This document shows positions 41,373 through 51,476 of a stretch of 64,000 nucleotides of DNA, piece after piece. Position numbers and translations under genes: made by a program. The notes under the pieces are model-generated. The model saw nothing but the letters and a program-made list of their open reading frames with translations, was not told the DNA's origin and did not search any database. Origin of the DNA: Symbiodinium natans (lineage: Eukaryota > Sar > Dinophyceae > Suessiales > Symbiodiniaceae); NCBI GenBank assembly GCA_905221605.1, contig CAJNDS010001802.1, positions 686,979 through 750,978 on the forward strand, in the 5' to 3' direction. Position 1 is the stretch's first letter. Each line of letters begins with the position of its first letter.

Positions 41373-42389
41373 ATGATCGTGAACCCTTTTCCAGCTTCAT
41401 CGAAGCCTCCACGAAAGCTGCTGCACAGCCGGAGGGGGCTGCAAACCCACCGACATGCATGCGCGTCACCCTTTGCGGTGCTTCCAACACGCGCGTGCGG
41501 GCCGACATTTTTCATGTCCCTGTGCCACATCTTTTTGGCTCGGATACTCCGTACCATTTGTTGGCAATCAGTGAGGACTCGGAGTCCCGAAATGTTCCTG
41601 CAGATTTTGCAGCCTTTGAAGCAGAGAAGATCAACAGAGATGTTGAGCGAATGAGGTCCCGAGCCCGAGCGGCCTCGTCAAACTCGAGTTCGGCAAGCGG
41701 AAGTTCTGTCTGGCAGCCGCTACCGGAACTCTCGGGCATGATGTTGCTGGTCGACGGTTCCAGCCCTTTACTCGACATCGAGCAAGCCCACCTCAGCTTT
41801 GAACGCCGGGCCGGTGATGAGGAAGCCGAGTCGAGCATGCCGAGTCTTCGAAAGTTTTGTCGGCCGACAGACTGGGAGTCCATCCGGCGCAAGCTTGACA
41901 GGTTCGTGCAGTGCACCCTCCAGAATGAGAAGGAGCACAGCGCACACTTAAAGAAGATCTGCCTCAGAATGCCGGATGACCCGAGAAAGTTTGTGAAGGC
42001 GAAGCGTGTGCAACTCAGCGCCTTTCACTCACCGCATCCGGCGCAGACAGAGACCTCTATGCAACTGAAGGTGGGCTTGATCTTGTTGAGGCCGTAAGAA
42101 CTTTTTAGGGTTTTAGCTAGGGTTTGCAGGTCTGCGGGGGCTGTGACTGCTCTAACTCGCGAAATCATAAGACTCAGACTACTGAGCCCAGAACCAAACA
42201 ACTCAAAACCTCAAACCCCTAAAGCCTTCAAGACACTTCAAGAAAGACCCAAAGCTTACATAGAAAACAAATCCGTAAGTGTGATTTTAACGCTACGCGG
42301 CCCGCCTCGGCCCGGCCCAGCGCATCCGCGTGAGCATGGTGATTCCGCAGCGCCCAAGTCGCTGGACCCCAAGCAATAAGTTAGTTTAG
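41373..42389 (+). CDS. PAS-type domain protein, last two exons
   Basis: Exons 41373-42070 and 42321-42389 join in phase 0 through a GT-AG intron. The large exon (about 232 codons) starts DREPFS then SFIEAS, has a PAS/PAC-like core ending FHVPVPHLFGSDTPYHLLAI, a Ser-rich linker, then PLLDIEQAHLSFERRAG and RPTDWESIRRKLDRFVQ. This layout matches a PAS-domain-like protein family that I associate with Symbiodiniaceae from memory; the precise role is unknown. The acceptor is GCCAGCAG, so earlier exons must exist upstream. The last exon reads RIRVSMVIPQRPSRWTPSNK, then LV and a stop. A copy of this exon is at about 48430. Confidence 0.62.
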
Positions 42390-42937
42390 GATTGAGGGCT
42401 TAGGGCTCAAGGTTCAGGCTTTGGGGTTTAGGGTTTTTTTGGGTTTAGGGTTCAAGAGACGGTTCGGCTTGGATAGATCGTAGGGTTGAGCCAGGCCCCT
42501 CAGGGGGGGGTAGGGGGGGGGGAAGGGGGGCAGGGGGGAAGGGGGGAGAGGGGGGCGTTTGTTGAAGGTTTGAGGGTTGAGTGCTTCGGGCTTAAGGTTT
42601 AAGGTTTAAGGTTTAGGGTTTAGGGTTTAGGTTCAAGCTTAGACTCTTCGGCTCGTGTAATGCATTTTCGGCGGTGCTCACACTAGTTGAGCCTCGAAAA
42701 CCCCTCAGCAATCTCGGGTGGGGGGGGGGGGTAGGGGGGGTGGGAAAAGGGGCTTCAACTGCCTCTGGTCCTGGCGAACCGTCCGCTTGCAGACCCCGGT
42801 TTCCTGGGGGGGGTACCCATTTGAGGCAAAAAAAATGGGTCCGAAAAATGGTTTTGGGTGTGGGGGGGAGGATTTGGAGGGGGGTGCCTGTTCTCACAAC
42901 CTATACACCTCCGGCCCGAGGCCTTGGCGGATTAACC
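42277..42937 (+). repeat. Dispersed duplication, copy 1 (partner at 48410-48924)
   Basis: Shared blocks in the same order and orientation are: the PAS terminal exon, a block around GATTGAGGGCTTAGGGCTCA, a block around TTGAGCCAGGCCCCTCAGGG, and a block CTTCAACTGCCTCTGGTCCT to CCGAGGCC. Copy 1 holds extra telomere-like and G-rich sequence between blocks. Confidence 0.88.
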
Positions 42938-42998
42938 ACCCCCCCCCCCCCCCCCCCCCCGCGACCGGTACGTTGCACCCAAAAAAACAGAGCCACAG

Positions 42999-43103
42999 GT
43001 CTGCCTCCAGCTCAGCGACTTCGTTCAAGACGAGTCTCGCCAACGTCAGCATCCAGAACTCGTTGGCATCCAAGAGTCACGTCTCGGACACGCAAGACTA
43101 TAG
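42999..43103 (+). CDS. Candidate exon, unknown protein
   Basis: After GAGCCACAG the frame reads VCLQLSDFVQDESRQRQHPE and LVGIQESRLGHAR before a stop or a GA donor. A long C run (about 42939-42960) lies just upstream. Not recognised. Confidence 0.48.
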   Translation, partial: VCLQLSDFVQDESRQRQHPELVGIQESRLGHARL

Positions 43104-43468
43104 CCCCCCTTAGGAATGATTCTTGTTTCACTATAAAACCCGAGGGAACATTGATTCTTTTAAAGGTTCTAACAGAATATGCAGGCGTTGCACATACGCT
43201 TCGGGTTTTTTGGGTTGAAAGCAGATTCCTGTGCGGGGGCGCGTGTACATGTGGATGGCACATGATTCCAACTGCTTCGGATTTGGCATCATCTTTCACG
43301 CTGTTGGTGCTGTAGCTGTCTGATCTCGGCAGAATATGGGGGCGTACGATAGTAAGGATACCCTCTAGGAGGGGGGGGGTCCTTTTTCAAGGGATTCTAC
43401 TATATTTAGGGAGGTAAAAACGGGGTACGCCTATGATAGGAAAGCCCCCATATCGTGAACTTTTCCAG

Positions 43469-43527
43469 GCTTGCGATACCAGCCGAGATGCGGCGTTCCG
43501 TTTTGACATGCCCAATGCGGCTTCATT
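43469..43527 (+). CDS. Candidate exon next to a fold-back element
   Basis: After TTTTCCAG the frame reads ACDTSRDAAFRFDMPNAASL. The fold-back element at 43528 begins directly after it, so the element may form the next intron or may have broken the exon. Confidence 0.42.
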
Positions 43528-43624
43528 GGGGGGGCTGTTTACGACAACAGGGGTACCCTTTTTGGGGGTTCCCATAATAAGGACTATACCATTTGGGCAC
43601 CCCTCTGTTCGTAAAAACACCCCC
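43528..43624. mobile_element. Fold-back (MITE-like) element, G-rich ends
   Basis: GGGGGGCTGTTTACGACAAC at the left pairs with the right end (43595-43624, reverse complement GGGGGTGTTTTTACGAACAG). Related GGGTACCC...TTTTTGGGGG sequence occurs near 25420, 46350, 51770 and 54250. Confidence 0.6.
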
Positions 43625-43628
43625 AATT

Positions 43629-43874
43629 ATGGCCAACCGATATCTTTGGCTGCCCTCTATGTTGGAGGCAGAGTGTCAGATTGTTGCTGAGGGCTCAGCA
43701 GAGACATGGAGGATCTTCGAACAAATGAGCTCCATGTTCGCAGCACACCCTCAGAGGTCTGTCGCCTCACTGTATCTCCTGGCAAAAATGCCGAAGTTCT
43801 GGTCCCCACGCCACGCAGTGAGCATCAGCGCGCAAAAAGGCCGAGTCCTACATGCGGATAGAAGAAACACGTAA
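43629..43874 (+). CDS. Candidate exon or small gene, unknown protein
   Basis: 82 codons from ATG to TAA: MANRYLWLPSMLEAECQIVA, then ETWRIFEQMSSMFAAHPQRS and LLAKMPKFWSPRHAVSIS. It is helix-rich with good composition. The true left edge may be an acceptor at GGAGGCAG. It is in a different frame from exon 43469, so these two are not joined simply. Not recognised. Confidence 0.45.
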   Translation: MANRYLWLPSMLEAECQIVAEGSAETWRIFEQMSSMFAAHPQRSVASLYLLAKMPKFWSPRHAVSISAQKGRVLHADRRNT

Positions 43875-44027
43875 GACGAACCCCAAGAAACCGCCACCAC
43901 CCCCTTTACCCCCCTTAATACCCCCTTATGCCCCCCTTATAATCCACAATTACCCCCTTTATCGCCCCCTTCTAGCCCCCTTATACCCCCGTTCTGCCCT
44001 TCCCATACCCCCCTCAAAAGCCCCCTA

Positions 44028-44104
44028 AACCCTAAACCCAAAACCCTAAACCCTAAACCCTAAACCCTAGACCCTAGACCCTAAACCCTAAACCCTAAAC
44101 CCTA
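44028..44104 (+). repeat. Interstitial telomere-like array, (CCCTAAA)n
   Basis: About 11 units ending in CCCTACCGCAG, the acceptor of exon 44111. CCCCCTTATA-type C-rich sequence precedes it (43900-44025). Confidence 0.93.
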
Positions 44105-44110
44105 CCGCAG

Positions 44111-44185
44111 GCGTATTTCGAGGCCGAGGCCGAGGCGCCTGAGGCACCGGAGCCTCGGCTCTTCGTCATCCACGGCACTGGGGAG
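44111..44185 (+). CDS. Candidate exon flanked by inverted telomere arrays
   Basis: After CTACCGCAG the frame reads AYFEAEAEAPEAPEPRLFVI and HGTGE, ending at a GC donor (GAG|GCCAAAG). CCCTAAA units touch its left side and TTTAGGG units start about 20 nt to its right. Not recognised. Confidence 0.5.
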
Positions 44186-44204
44186 GCCAAAGCTTTGGGG
44201 CCTT

Positions 44205-44430
44205 TTTAGGGGGGCTTAGGGTTGTAGGGTTTAGGGTTTAGGGTTGTAGGGTTTAGGGTTTAGGGTTTAGAGGTTAGGGTTTTTCAGGGCCTTTGGGGTA
44301 GGGGGCTTAGGGTTTAGGGTTTAGGGTTTTCAGGGCCTTTGGGGCCTTTTGGGGGCTCAGGGTTTTTAGGGTTCAGGGGGTAGGGTTAAGGGTTTTCAGG
44401 GCCTTTGGGGCCTTTTAGGGGCTTGGGGTT
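44205..44430 (+). repeat. Degenerate TTTAGGG array
   Basis: TTTAGGG, TTGTAGGG and CTTAGGG units alternate with TTTCAGGGCCTTTGGGG repeats (three copies). The stretch 44431-44904 holds only similar G/T-rich sequence and open frames without support. Confidence 0.85.
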
Positions 44431-44951
44431 TAGGGTTTTTTGTTTTTGGGGGTGAAGGCTTTTCAGGGCTTAAGTAGCTTAAAGGGCTTAAGGGTTTTCA
44501 AGGGCCTTAAGAGCTGTGAAAGTTTTGGGCCTTTGGGGTTAAGGCTTGAAGGTGTTAGGGATTTGTCGTGTTGAGGCTTTTGGGGTGCATTTATGGGCCC
44601 CAGAATGACGGCAGTTATTTATAAGCGAGACTTGGCATGTGTTGGGTAGACAGGGTCGGGAAAACAAGAAAGCGACATGTTCTTGGTCTGACGCCGCGGC
44701 TATCATGAGAAGAGGCTGGGAGTCACTTCTCGGTAGGCGTAGGGCTTGGCTTGAATTGGAGATGAGAGTGATGAGGGGCCTTGCAAGGCGGGTGCCTGAG
44801 GTCTTTGCTGTAGGATTCAGGGGTTTGGCTACCTTTGACCTTAGTAAGTACCCCCCCTGTTCAGTAGGTATAACTCTTTTAAAACTGTAGGCAAATGGGG
44901 CCCCTAAACCCTAAACCCTACACCCTAGACCCCAAACCCTAAGGGTCCCAG

Positions 44952-45047
44952 GTAGAGGTTGGGAGAGTTCTAGACATGCTTCTGTTTGCCCAGTTTTCGT
45001 CGATTGGTGGAGCTGCCGTACCGTGGCGCCATGTGCTTCTCATTTGA
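44952..45047 (+). CDS. Candidate exon, unknown protein
   Basis: After GGTCCCAG the frame reads VEVGRVLDMLLFAQFSSIGG and AAVPWRHVLLI before a TGA. A CCCTAAA array (44905-44942) lies directly upstream. It is partly hydrophobic. Not recognised. Confidence 0.45.
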   Translation, partial: VEVGRVLDMLLFAQFSSIGGAAVPWRHVLLI

Positions 45048-45065
45048 CTCAACTTCGAAGAACTC

Positions 45066-45190
45066 CAACCCTAAACCCTGAATCCCTAAATCCCTGCACC
45101 CCTAAACCCCTAAACCCGAAGCCCTAAACCCCATATCCCTAAACCTTAAACCCCAAATCCCTAAACCCTAAACCCCAAAGCCCTAAACCC
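45066..45190 (+). repeat. Degenerate CCCTAAA array
   Basis: Mixed CCCTAAA, CCCCTAAA and CCCTGAA units ending CCCTACAG, the acceptor of the exon at 45196. Confidence 0.9.
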
Positions 45191-45195
45191 TACAG

Positions 45196-45291
45196 GCCCA
45201 GAACCAGGGGAAGCAACGGGAGCAGCCACTTTTCCTGATTCCAGGCAGAGGAGCTGCTCAGTTCCGCGCACGCGACAAGGCTCCTCCAGGC
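45196..45291 (+). CDS. Candidate exon flanked by inverted telomere arrays
   Basis: The frame reads AQNQGKQREQPLFLIPGRGA and AQFRARDKAPPG, ending at a GC donor (CCA|GCCCACC). CCCTAAA lies upstream and TTTAGGG downstream (45305-45375). Not recognised. Confidence 0.42.
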
Positions 45292-45304
45292 CCAGCCCAC
45301 CATC

Positions 45305-45375
45305 TTTAGGGTTCAGGGTTTAGGGTTTAGGGTTTAGGGTTTAGGGTTTAGGGTTTAGGCTTCAGGGCTTAGGGC
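45305..45375 (+). repeat. Interstitial telomere-like array, (TTTAGGG)n
   Basis: About 9 units. The stretch 45376-46480 has overlapping open frames on both strands and an AT-rich patch near 46340-46440 related to the G-rich fold-back sequences, but no exon that I can support. Confidence 0.92.
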
Positions 45376-46481
45376 TACAGATGTCAAGCCATAGCCTGAC
45401 GAGTGGCATCTCCTGCAAGATTGCTTTGTTGGAGTGAGAGGTGCTCGAGTTCTTGAGAAGGCGGCGTGAAGCGCAAGTTAACTAACATAAAACCCCAAAC
45501 CCTAAACCGGATTGGTGGGTAATTGCAAGCTAAGGCAGCACATGATGATCCGACCTCGCTGGTCGTAGGCGCGGGGGTGCTGAGAGAACTATCCGCCACT
45601 ACTCATGCTGCAAGCGCGCAAAACCACCAGTTGCTCATGAGGACCTGAGCCGCTTTCTGAGCGTTTGCAGAACTTCAAATGCCCGGGCCTCCAGACTGAA
45701 CCGTGGTCCAGGCTGTCGGACATGTATACCATGCACTGCGAGATTCTGAGATTCTTAAGACCTGAGTGAAGCAGCTGCTGAGGAAGAAGACCGATATGGA
45801 AGATGGCAGATGACAGTGTCGCATCCCAACCGAGGCCACACCATCTTCAAAACCCGGCTACCAGACGCGCTGTCTGTTCCGCGCTTACGTCGGTTTTGCA
45901 GCTGACAGGGGTTCCAGCATGTGCAGGAAATTCGTTCCTACAGCTCATGCAATGTGGTCCTACATCGCACTAGCCCTCACGCCCTGGCTACACAAGCAGG
46001 GGCTACGCTGCAGGCGGTTGAAAGCCTTGCCACGCAGCAGGTACTTGAGGATTGTGAAAGACCGATATACAGCAGATGACCAAACTCAGCGAACTTGAGG
46101 TGCCGCAGATGGGATCCGTGGCTCTGCCAGACAGTAGGGTTCTCAGCTGCGATTGCCTGCAAGCCCTGAGACAGTGCTTAGCCCATTTGGGGCCTGTACC
46201 CTTTCCAGCGTCGCGCGGCGGACGAAGCAGAGTGGTCCCTGGGCTAGAAAGGCAACATCTCGACATGACTTGGTGGAACAGGTTGTGCGATCGGTCTTGG
46301 CCACATATCGCTCGATACATCCAAGACTACGAATCATATGGGAATTCCTCAAAAAAAGGGGTAACCCCTACATACCCCCAAAAATCACAATCCTTATTAT
46401 AGGAACCCCAAGAACTGCACCCTACCTTCGGAAACTAACCATATCTTCCTTTCCGCGCTATCCGTGGTGACCACTCTGCAG

Positions 46482-46535
46482 GTCTGGACGGTGGTGGCAG
46501 CATTTGTTCAGCTTCCTTCTCAGGGGGCTTGCAAG
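46482..46535 (+). CDS. Candidate exon
   Basis: After CACTCTGCAG the frame reads VWTVVAAFVQLPSQGACK up to a GT donor. A C run lies at about 46602-46622. The stretch 46536-47597 shows no supported exon. Confidence 0.4.
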
Positions 46536-47597
46536 GTTCGTCCGGTTTTACACGGCATTGGGCTCTCCAAAAACCTTCCCTTTATGACGGGATGGGAACA
46601 CCCCCCCCCCCCCCCCCCCCCCAAACAGAGAAATCGCAATCGCAGAACGGCCTCAGAGCTGCTGCCAACCGCTGACGACCGCGCAAGTTCGGTAATGGAT
46701 GGGCTTCCTAAACTTACATACTTCTACTTCCCGGATTTCTCCTTAAGATCCGGAAAGTAGACCTCAACACTAAACTCCACAAAGCCCCACAAGCCCGAAG
46801 CCCCGCACTGCCCAGGTCATATCTCAGGCTTCTCAGCAGGCTTCCCAGCAGGTGCACGGGTGCATGGGAAGATATGCAGGCTTCCCAACTAGGGAGTCCC
46901 TACATGTTGGCAAATTTCCCATATGATAGGGTGGGGCGTTGGGTTGAGTAGTGAGTTAGATTAGATGGGTACCCGGGTAAGGCGGATGAGTAGGATTTGA
47001 CCTGTCCGCTCAATTTGGCCGGTTTTGTTTAGCGATCATCATTACTGAGTACGTCCCTTCGTCAATCATCCGCTTCTGTGCACATTGCGCAGCACCGTTG
47101 GCTGACTGCTTTCCTTGTCGCCGTGAGAGGCCTCGCAGCTAGCCGAGACAACCCAAGCTGGGGCCATCACCGAGCTGCTCGGCCCCACCTGAACCCCCAA
47201 AAAGCCCTACGTGGAGGCCCCCCGAAGTGAAAAGCAGGGGCCGAAAGGCGTCAGGGACGTTCAGCTCTTAGTAGCCTAGGCTCAAGACTGGAACTCCTTC
47301 TCTGCAACCTGCTGGGACATGGTTGTGGTTAGGTGCTTCCGTTGCGTTTCGCGCCTGCTGGAACAGCTAGACTAGGGTGCGCGGGCCGCGCTCGAGAGCA
47401 CTTGCCCTCTCAAGCCCTGCTCTTGCAACGCAGAGGAGAGCGATTCACGCTTGCCAAGCTGACATTCAAGCCCACTTTGTGTTTAGTTAGAGACGTAGCG
47501 GGCAAAGTCTGCACTTCTCGTATAAACGTGGCTAGCTGCGATGCAGCTCCCGGGGCCTTCGCACCAGGCTCACTTGGCATAGGGATCCTGAAGATCG

Positions 47598-47634
47598 AAC
47601 CCTAAACCCTAAACCCTAAACCCTAAACCCTAAA
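47598..47634 (+). repeat. Interstitial telomere-like array, (CCCTAAA)n
   Basis: Five units, about 25 nt before the exon at 47659. Confidence 0.92.
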
Positions 47635-47658
47635 CATACGTATCCTAAGAGAACCCAG

Positions 47659-48063
47659 GTTCCGGCAGCTCGTCGAATATCCTCCGATCTCAGAGGAGGC
47701 GGAAGACTTCCGACATGATTTTGTGGGCACCTCTGCAAGAGAGGTGGTGCTGGCCGAAGCAGGGTTTAGGGTCTAGGGATGTCTAGGTTTTAGGGTTTGG
47801 GGTTTAGGGTTTAGGGTCTAGGGTTTAGGGTTTAGGGTTTAGGCTTCAAGGTCATTTCGAGTCCACGGCGCTGTAGCTGTTCTTGGCGTCGTCCCTGTGC
47901 TGCTGCCCGCAGGATCAGATCAAGCTGAAGGGCACCTTGAAGCAGACCTTTGGAAGCACTTAAACTCATGGAGGGATTGGCAGCTGTCGAGTTCGGCACG
48001 CGTGCTGAGCCACGGATACTTACTGCACTAGAGCAGCGAATGCGCACCCTGCCAGTGCACCAG
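47659..48063 (+). CDS. Two-exon gene fragment flanked and interrupted by telomere arrays
   Basis: Exons 47659-47763 and 47946-48063 join in phase (2 then 1). Exon 1 reads FRQLVEYPPISEEAEDFRHD then FVGTSAREVVLAEAG. Its donor is the first GT of a TTTAGGG array. Exon 2 reads PLEALKLMEGLAAVEFGTRA then EPRILTALEQRMRTLPVHQ and ends at GTATCG. A second open reading (REWEAVQLQKMRNAVRG) starts right after that site, so exon 2 may end differently. Charged, helix-like. Family not recognised. Confidence 0.52.
47764..47846 (+). repeat. Telomere-like array (TTTAGGG)n at the 5' end of an intron
   Basis: About 10 imperfect units starting at the proposed donor (GCAGG|GTTTAGGG). The predicted intron runs 47764-47945. 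Confidence 0.9.
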
Positions 48064-48188
48064 GTATCGTGAATGGGAGGCGGTCCAACTGCAAAAGATG
48101 CGCAACGCGGTCCGCGGCCCTGTTGTCTTCACTCGCCCCACCCCTCGTTGCCACAATAACAAGACAGTCTCAACTTTGCAAGTTCCCA

Positions 48189-48290
48189 GAGATTGAGTCG
48201 GAGTTCCGAGTCGCAACCCAGGGCAAGAAGGAAGACCCCAAAGCAGCAAAGGCCAAGAAGGCACGGAGATGGCAAGCCGTGGGAACCTAA
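48189..48290 (+). CDS. Candidate exon, lysine-rich
   Basis: After GTTCCCAG the frame reads IESEFRVATQGKKEDPKAAK and AKKARRWQAVGT before a stop. A second short Lys/Glu-rich frame (DKAKEKTKEKGLGW) lies at 48311-48353 between a GGGCAG acceptor and a GTTCAGGG donor. Confidence 0.4.
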   Translation, partial: EIESEFRVATQGKKEDPKAAKAKKARRWQAVGT

Positions 48291-48409
48291 CCCTTTGCGT
48301 ACCCCTGGGCAGGACAAGGCGAAAGAGAAGACGAAAGAGAAAGGCCTTGGCTGGGTTCAGGGTTCAGGGTTTAGGGTTTAGGGTTTAGAGTTTAGGGTTT
48401 AGGGTTTCA

Positions 48410-48924
48410 TTTTAACGCTACGCGACAGCGCATCCGCGTGAGCATGGTGATTCCGCAGCGCCCAAGTCGCTGGACCCAAGCAATAAGGGTTGGGTTTAGG
48501 GTTTAGGGTTCCGGGTTTATGGTCTATGGTTTGGGGTTTAGGGTTGAGGGTTAGTTTAGGATTGAGGGCTTAGGGCTCAAGGTTCATGCTTTAGAATTTC
48601 AAGAGACGGTGCGGCTTGGATTGATCGTAGGGTTGAGCCAGGCCCCTCAGGGGGGGGTAGGGGTGGGGGGGGAAGGGGGGCAGAGGGGAAAGGGGCGGTT
48701 TCGGGTTTCGGTTCAAGCTTAGACTCTTCCCTGCTGGGAGGGGCTTCAACTGCCTCTGGTCCTGGCGAACCGTCCGCTTGCGGACCCCGGTTTGCCAGGG
48801 GGGGTACCCATTTGAGGCAAAAAAAGGGGTCCGAAAATTGGCTTTGGGTGTGGGGGGAGGATTTGGAGGGGGGTGCCTGTTCTGACAACCTATACACCTC
48901 CGGCCCGAGGCCTCGGCGGATTAG
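48410..48924 (+). repeat. Dispersed duplication, copy 2 (partner at 42277-42937)
   Basis: It carries a copy of the PAS terminal exon (RIRVSMVIPQRPSRW, then a changed end because one C is missing), followed by the same anonymous blocks. The 1-base loss changes the reading of the last residues, so this exon copy is probably not functional. Confidence 0.88.
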
Positions 48925-49548
48925 GGTTTAGGGTTTGTCAGGGATGATAAGGTTTGGAGGGATGTGCGCTGAGGGAGTTGGGATACGGGGTGAGTTCTTC
49001 ACTTGCAGCTAAGAGTGCCATCGCTAGCGCGCAATCCCCCTGATGCCAAATCATGAAATTGAAGCTGCATCATTGCAAAGAGGATTGCGGATCCAGTATG
49101 TACCCCGCACTTCTCCAGCCAACAGTGGCGGTCTGCAGGAAAGAAAGGCAAGAAGGGAAAGAAAGAGGAGGCGCATGGGAGTGACATAAAGTTGTGTATG
49201 TTGTGTCAGCATCTCAGAAGCCTGGCTGCCGGCTCATGGTCTGCTGACCTGCACTTCATGAAGCGTTGATGTGAGACCCTCCGTTCTCAGAGTATGCCCT
49301 GGAGCTTTTCTTGCTCTCTCCTTCATGCGTCAGCTTCCTCCCGGACAGAGTGCCATCGAATGGCAAAAAAATGCTCCACTAACATTCGCGAACCTGAACG
49401 GGCTAACCTCGAGCCCTTGGGCACGAGATTCGTCAGGCTGAAGCTCTATTCAAAATGTTTCTTAGGGGTCTACTGAATTCCATGCAAGTCAAGTGTGTTC
49501 GGGCCTATTGTACGGTTACTTGGGTCTGTAGGGCTTTGGCTGTGCCAG
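48925..49548. other. No supported gene
   Basis: A short TTTAGGG remnant near 48922-48936, then mixed sequence with open frames on both strands and no convincing splice context. Confidence 0.45.
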
Positions 49549-49921
49549 GAGGTGGTCGAGGAGGCGAAGGAGATCCCACCTGACCCCGCCTTTGCACAGG
49601 CCCGCTGGAAAAGGGCTGCTGGTTTAGGGTTAAGGGTTTAGGGTTTAGAGTTCAGGGTTTAGGGAATAGGGTTCGCTGAGACTTTCGGGGGGGCCGGAGT
49701 TCGGGCGTTTGGGGTGTTCGAACCCAGGTTTGGGCTGCCAGGCCCCTTAAATCCCATTCTCTTGCACTCAAGTTGGTGACTTGCTGCCCTAAACCCTAAA
49801 CCCTAAAGTGCCTGCCAGGGGCTGAGCCTTGATGCCTTCGAGCATTGCGTCAAGGCGGGGGGCAAGGACGCCCATTGGGATGCAAACTTGGCCGAGTCCA
49901 GGGACTTCTTTGCCTTTACAG
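49549..49921 (+). CDS. Two-exon gene fragment with telomere-bearing intron
   Basis: Exons 49549-49617 and 49819-49921. Exon 1 reads EVVEEAKEIPPDPAFAQARW then KRA, with a GC donor next to GGTTTAGGG. Exon 2, after CCCTAAA units and CTGCCAG, reads GLSLDAFEHCVKAGGKDAHW then DANLAESRDFFAFT. Phase 0 agrees. After it come C/A-rich AAAAAGCCCCCC repeats (49960-50110). Family not recognised. Confidence 0.52.
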
Positions 49922-50153
49922 GATTTTTAAACATTTTTTCAAGAACCCATAACATCTACCCTGCCCAAAAAAAGCCCCCAACCCCCATAAAATCTATCCT
50001 GCGAGCCCCAAACCCCTCCAAAATCTGCCTCCAAAAAGCCCCAAAACCCTATAAAATCTGCCCCCTATAAGCCACCCATAAGCCCCCAAAAAGCCCCCCA
50101 AAAGCCCCCAAAAAGCCCCCCAAGACCGAGATCCGAAACCCCGAGCAGCGCAG

Positions 50154-50235
50154 GCCTTGCAAGGCCGCCTGGCTGAGCAGCGGGCACCGGCGGCTGCAGA
50201 GCTGCTAAGTGCGAAGCCCGTCAGGCGGAGTGAAA
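50154..50235 (+). CDS. Candidate exon ending at a telomere-repeat donor
   Basis: After CAGCGCAG the frame reads ALQGRLAEQRAPAAAELLSA and KPVRRSE. The donor GTAGGG is the start of the 118-bp TTTAGGG array. Helix-like, not recognised. Confidence 0.55.
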
Positions 50236-50353
50236 GTAGGGTTTAGGGTTTAGGGTTTAGGGTTTAGGGTTTAGGGTTTAGGGTTTAGGGTTTAGGGTTT
50301 AGGGTTTAGGGTTTAGGGTTTAGGGTTTAGGGTTTAGGGTTTAGGGTTTAGGC
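50236..50353 (+). repeat. Interstitial telomere-like array, (TTTAGGG)n, nearly perfect
   Basis: About 16 perfect units, one of the cleanest arrays in the window. It starts at the proposed donor. The stretch 50354-51289 shows no strong exon; a weak one may lie at 51001-51060. Confidence 0.97.
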
Positions 50354-51289
50354 GCTTACTGCAGTAGTCAGGGTAGCTAGGCTTTGAACGCCTTATGGGG
50401 GAGTAGTGCCAAATCTTTGTACGAAATCCCGAAGCTGAAGCAACTTAAGCTCCAGCTCCCTTTTGGAAGCTACACCAGCGAGCAGGGTTCAGCATTTGGG
50501 GTCTTAGCGACTACACAGGGTTTAGGACTCCTGTGCGAGCTGTTGGAGCTGCCTTCCAAAATCGGCCCCTAATTTTCGGAAACGCGTGTAGGGCGCGGAG
50601 CTGCCGGTGCAGCATCCAACACAGCCCCTGATGCCCTAAACCCTAAAAACTCAACCCCCTGCTAGATTCCTTCAGAAGACCCCGCCCCTAATAACAAATC
50701 CTTGAGATCTTATTTCAGTTGATGAATTATACTTTCTTTTCGATGTTAACGTAAGAACACTCCTCAACTCCCGAAAGCAACCCACGCCTTACCTTAAAGC
50801 TCTCAGCAGCCCTATGGCTTAGGGAAGTATCGGTCCCAGCCGAAAGCCTTTAAAAACCCCTGCAAGGGCCCCTAAAAACCCCCGGAGCCGCTCTGCAAGC
50901 CCAAGAATCTGGGGGGCCCTCAAGCCCCTAAACCTCTTGAACCCCCGAAAGAACCCCTGAACACCAATCCCTCAACCCTAAAACCCTAGACCCTAAAACC
51001 TGGCACACGTCCACCGAGGCCGAGCACTCGCCGTGCTTGCGGTCGCTGAGGGGGAGGCTGTGAGTTGGTGAGGTGAAGGATTTGGGGCTAGCGGGTTTGG
51101 GGGTTTAGGAGCGTTTGGGGTTTTAGAGCGTTTGGGGTTCTAGAGTGTTTGGGGTGTAGGGTTTCGGGTCTACCCCAGGAGACCTGAAGCAAAAAAGGAG
51201 GGTTTGGGGCTTTGAGGTGTGGAGCTTGGGATGGAAGCCTTCTTTTTTGTAGCCTCCCCGAAGCCCTACGCCTTGAGCCCTATAAGCCT

Positions 51290-51415
51290 TAAACCCTTAA
51301 CCTCTAAGCCCTGAACCCTAAACCCTACACCCCCTAACCCCTAAACCCCAAACCTTAAACCCTAAAACCCTCCATCCACGTAGCTCCTAACCCTAAACCC
51401 TAAACCCTAAACCCC
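51290..51415 (+). repeat. Degenerate CCCTAAA array
   Basis: CCCTAAA, CCCCTAA and CTTAAAC units, ending shortly before CTCTCAG, the acceptor of the exon at 51427. Confidence 0.9.
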
Positions 51416-51426
51416 TGAGCTCTCAG

Positions 51427-51476
51427 GGTGCCGCGCTGGAGGCTGAGGCTCTCGAAGCGCCAAAGGCCGGGGGGAG
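51427..51476 (+). CDS. Candidate exon, acidic alanine-rich
   Basis: The frame reads GAALEAEALEAPKAGG and ends at GTGTCA. Similar in style to AYFEAEAEAPEAPEP at 44111. Not recognised. Confidence 0.38.
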
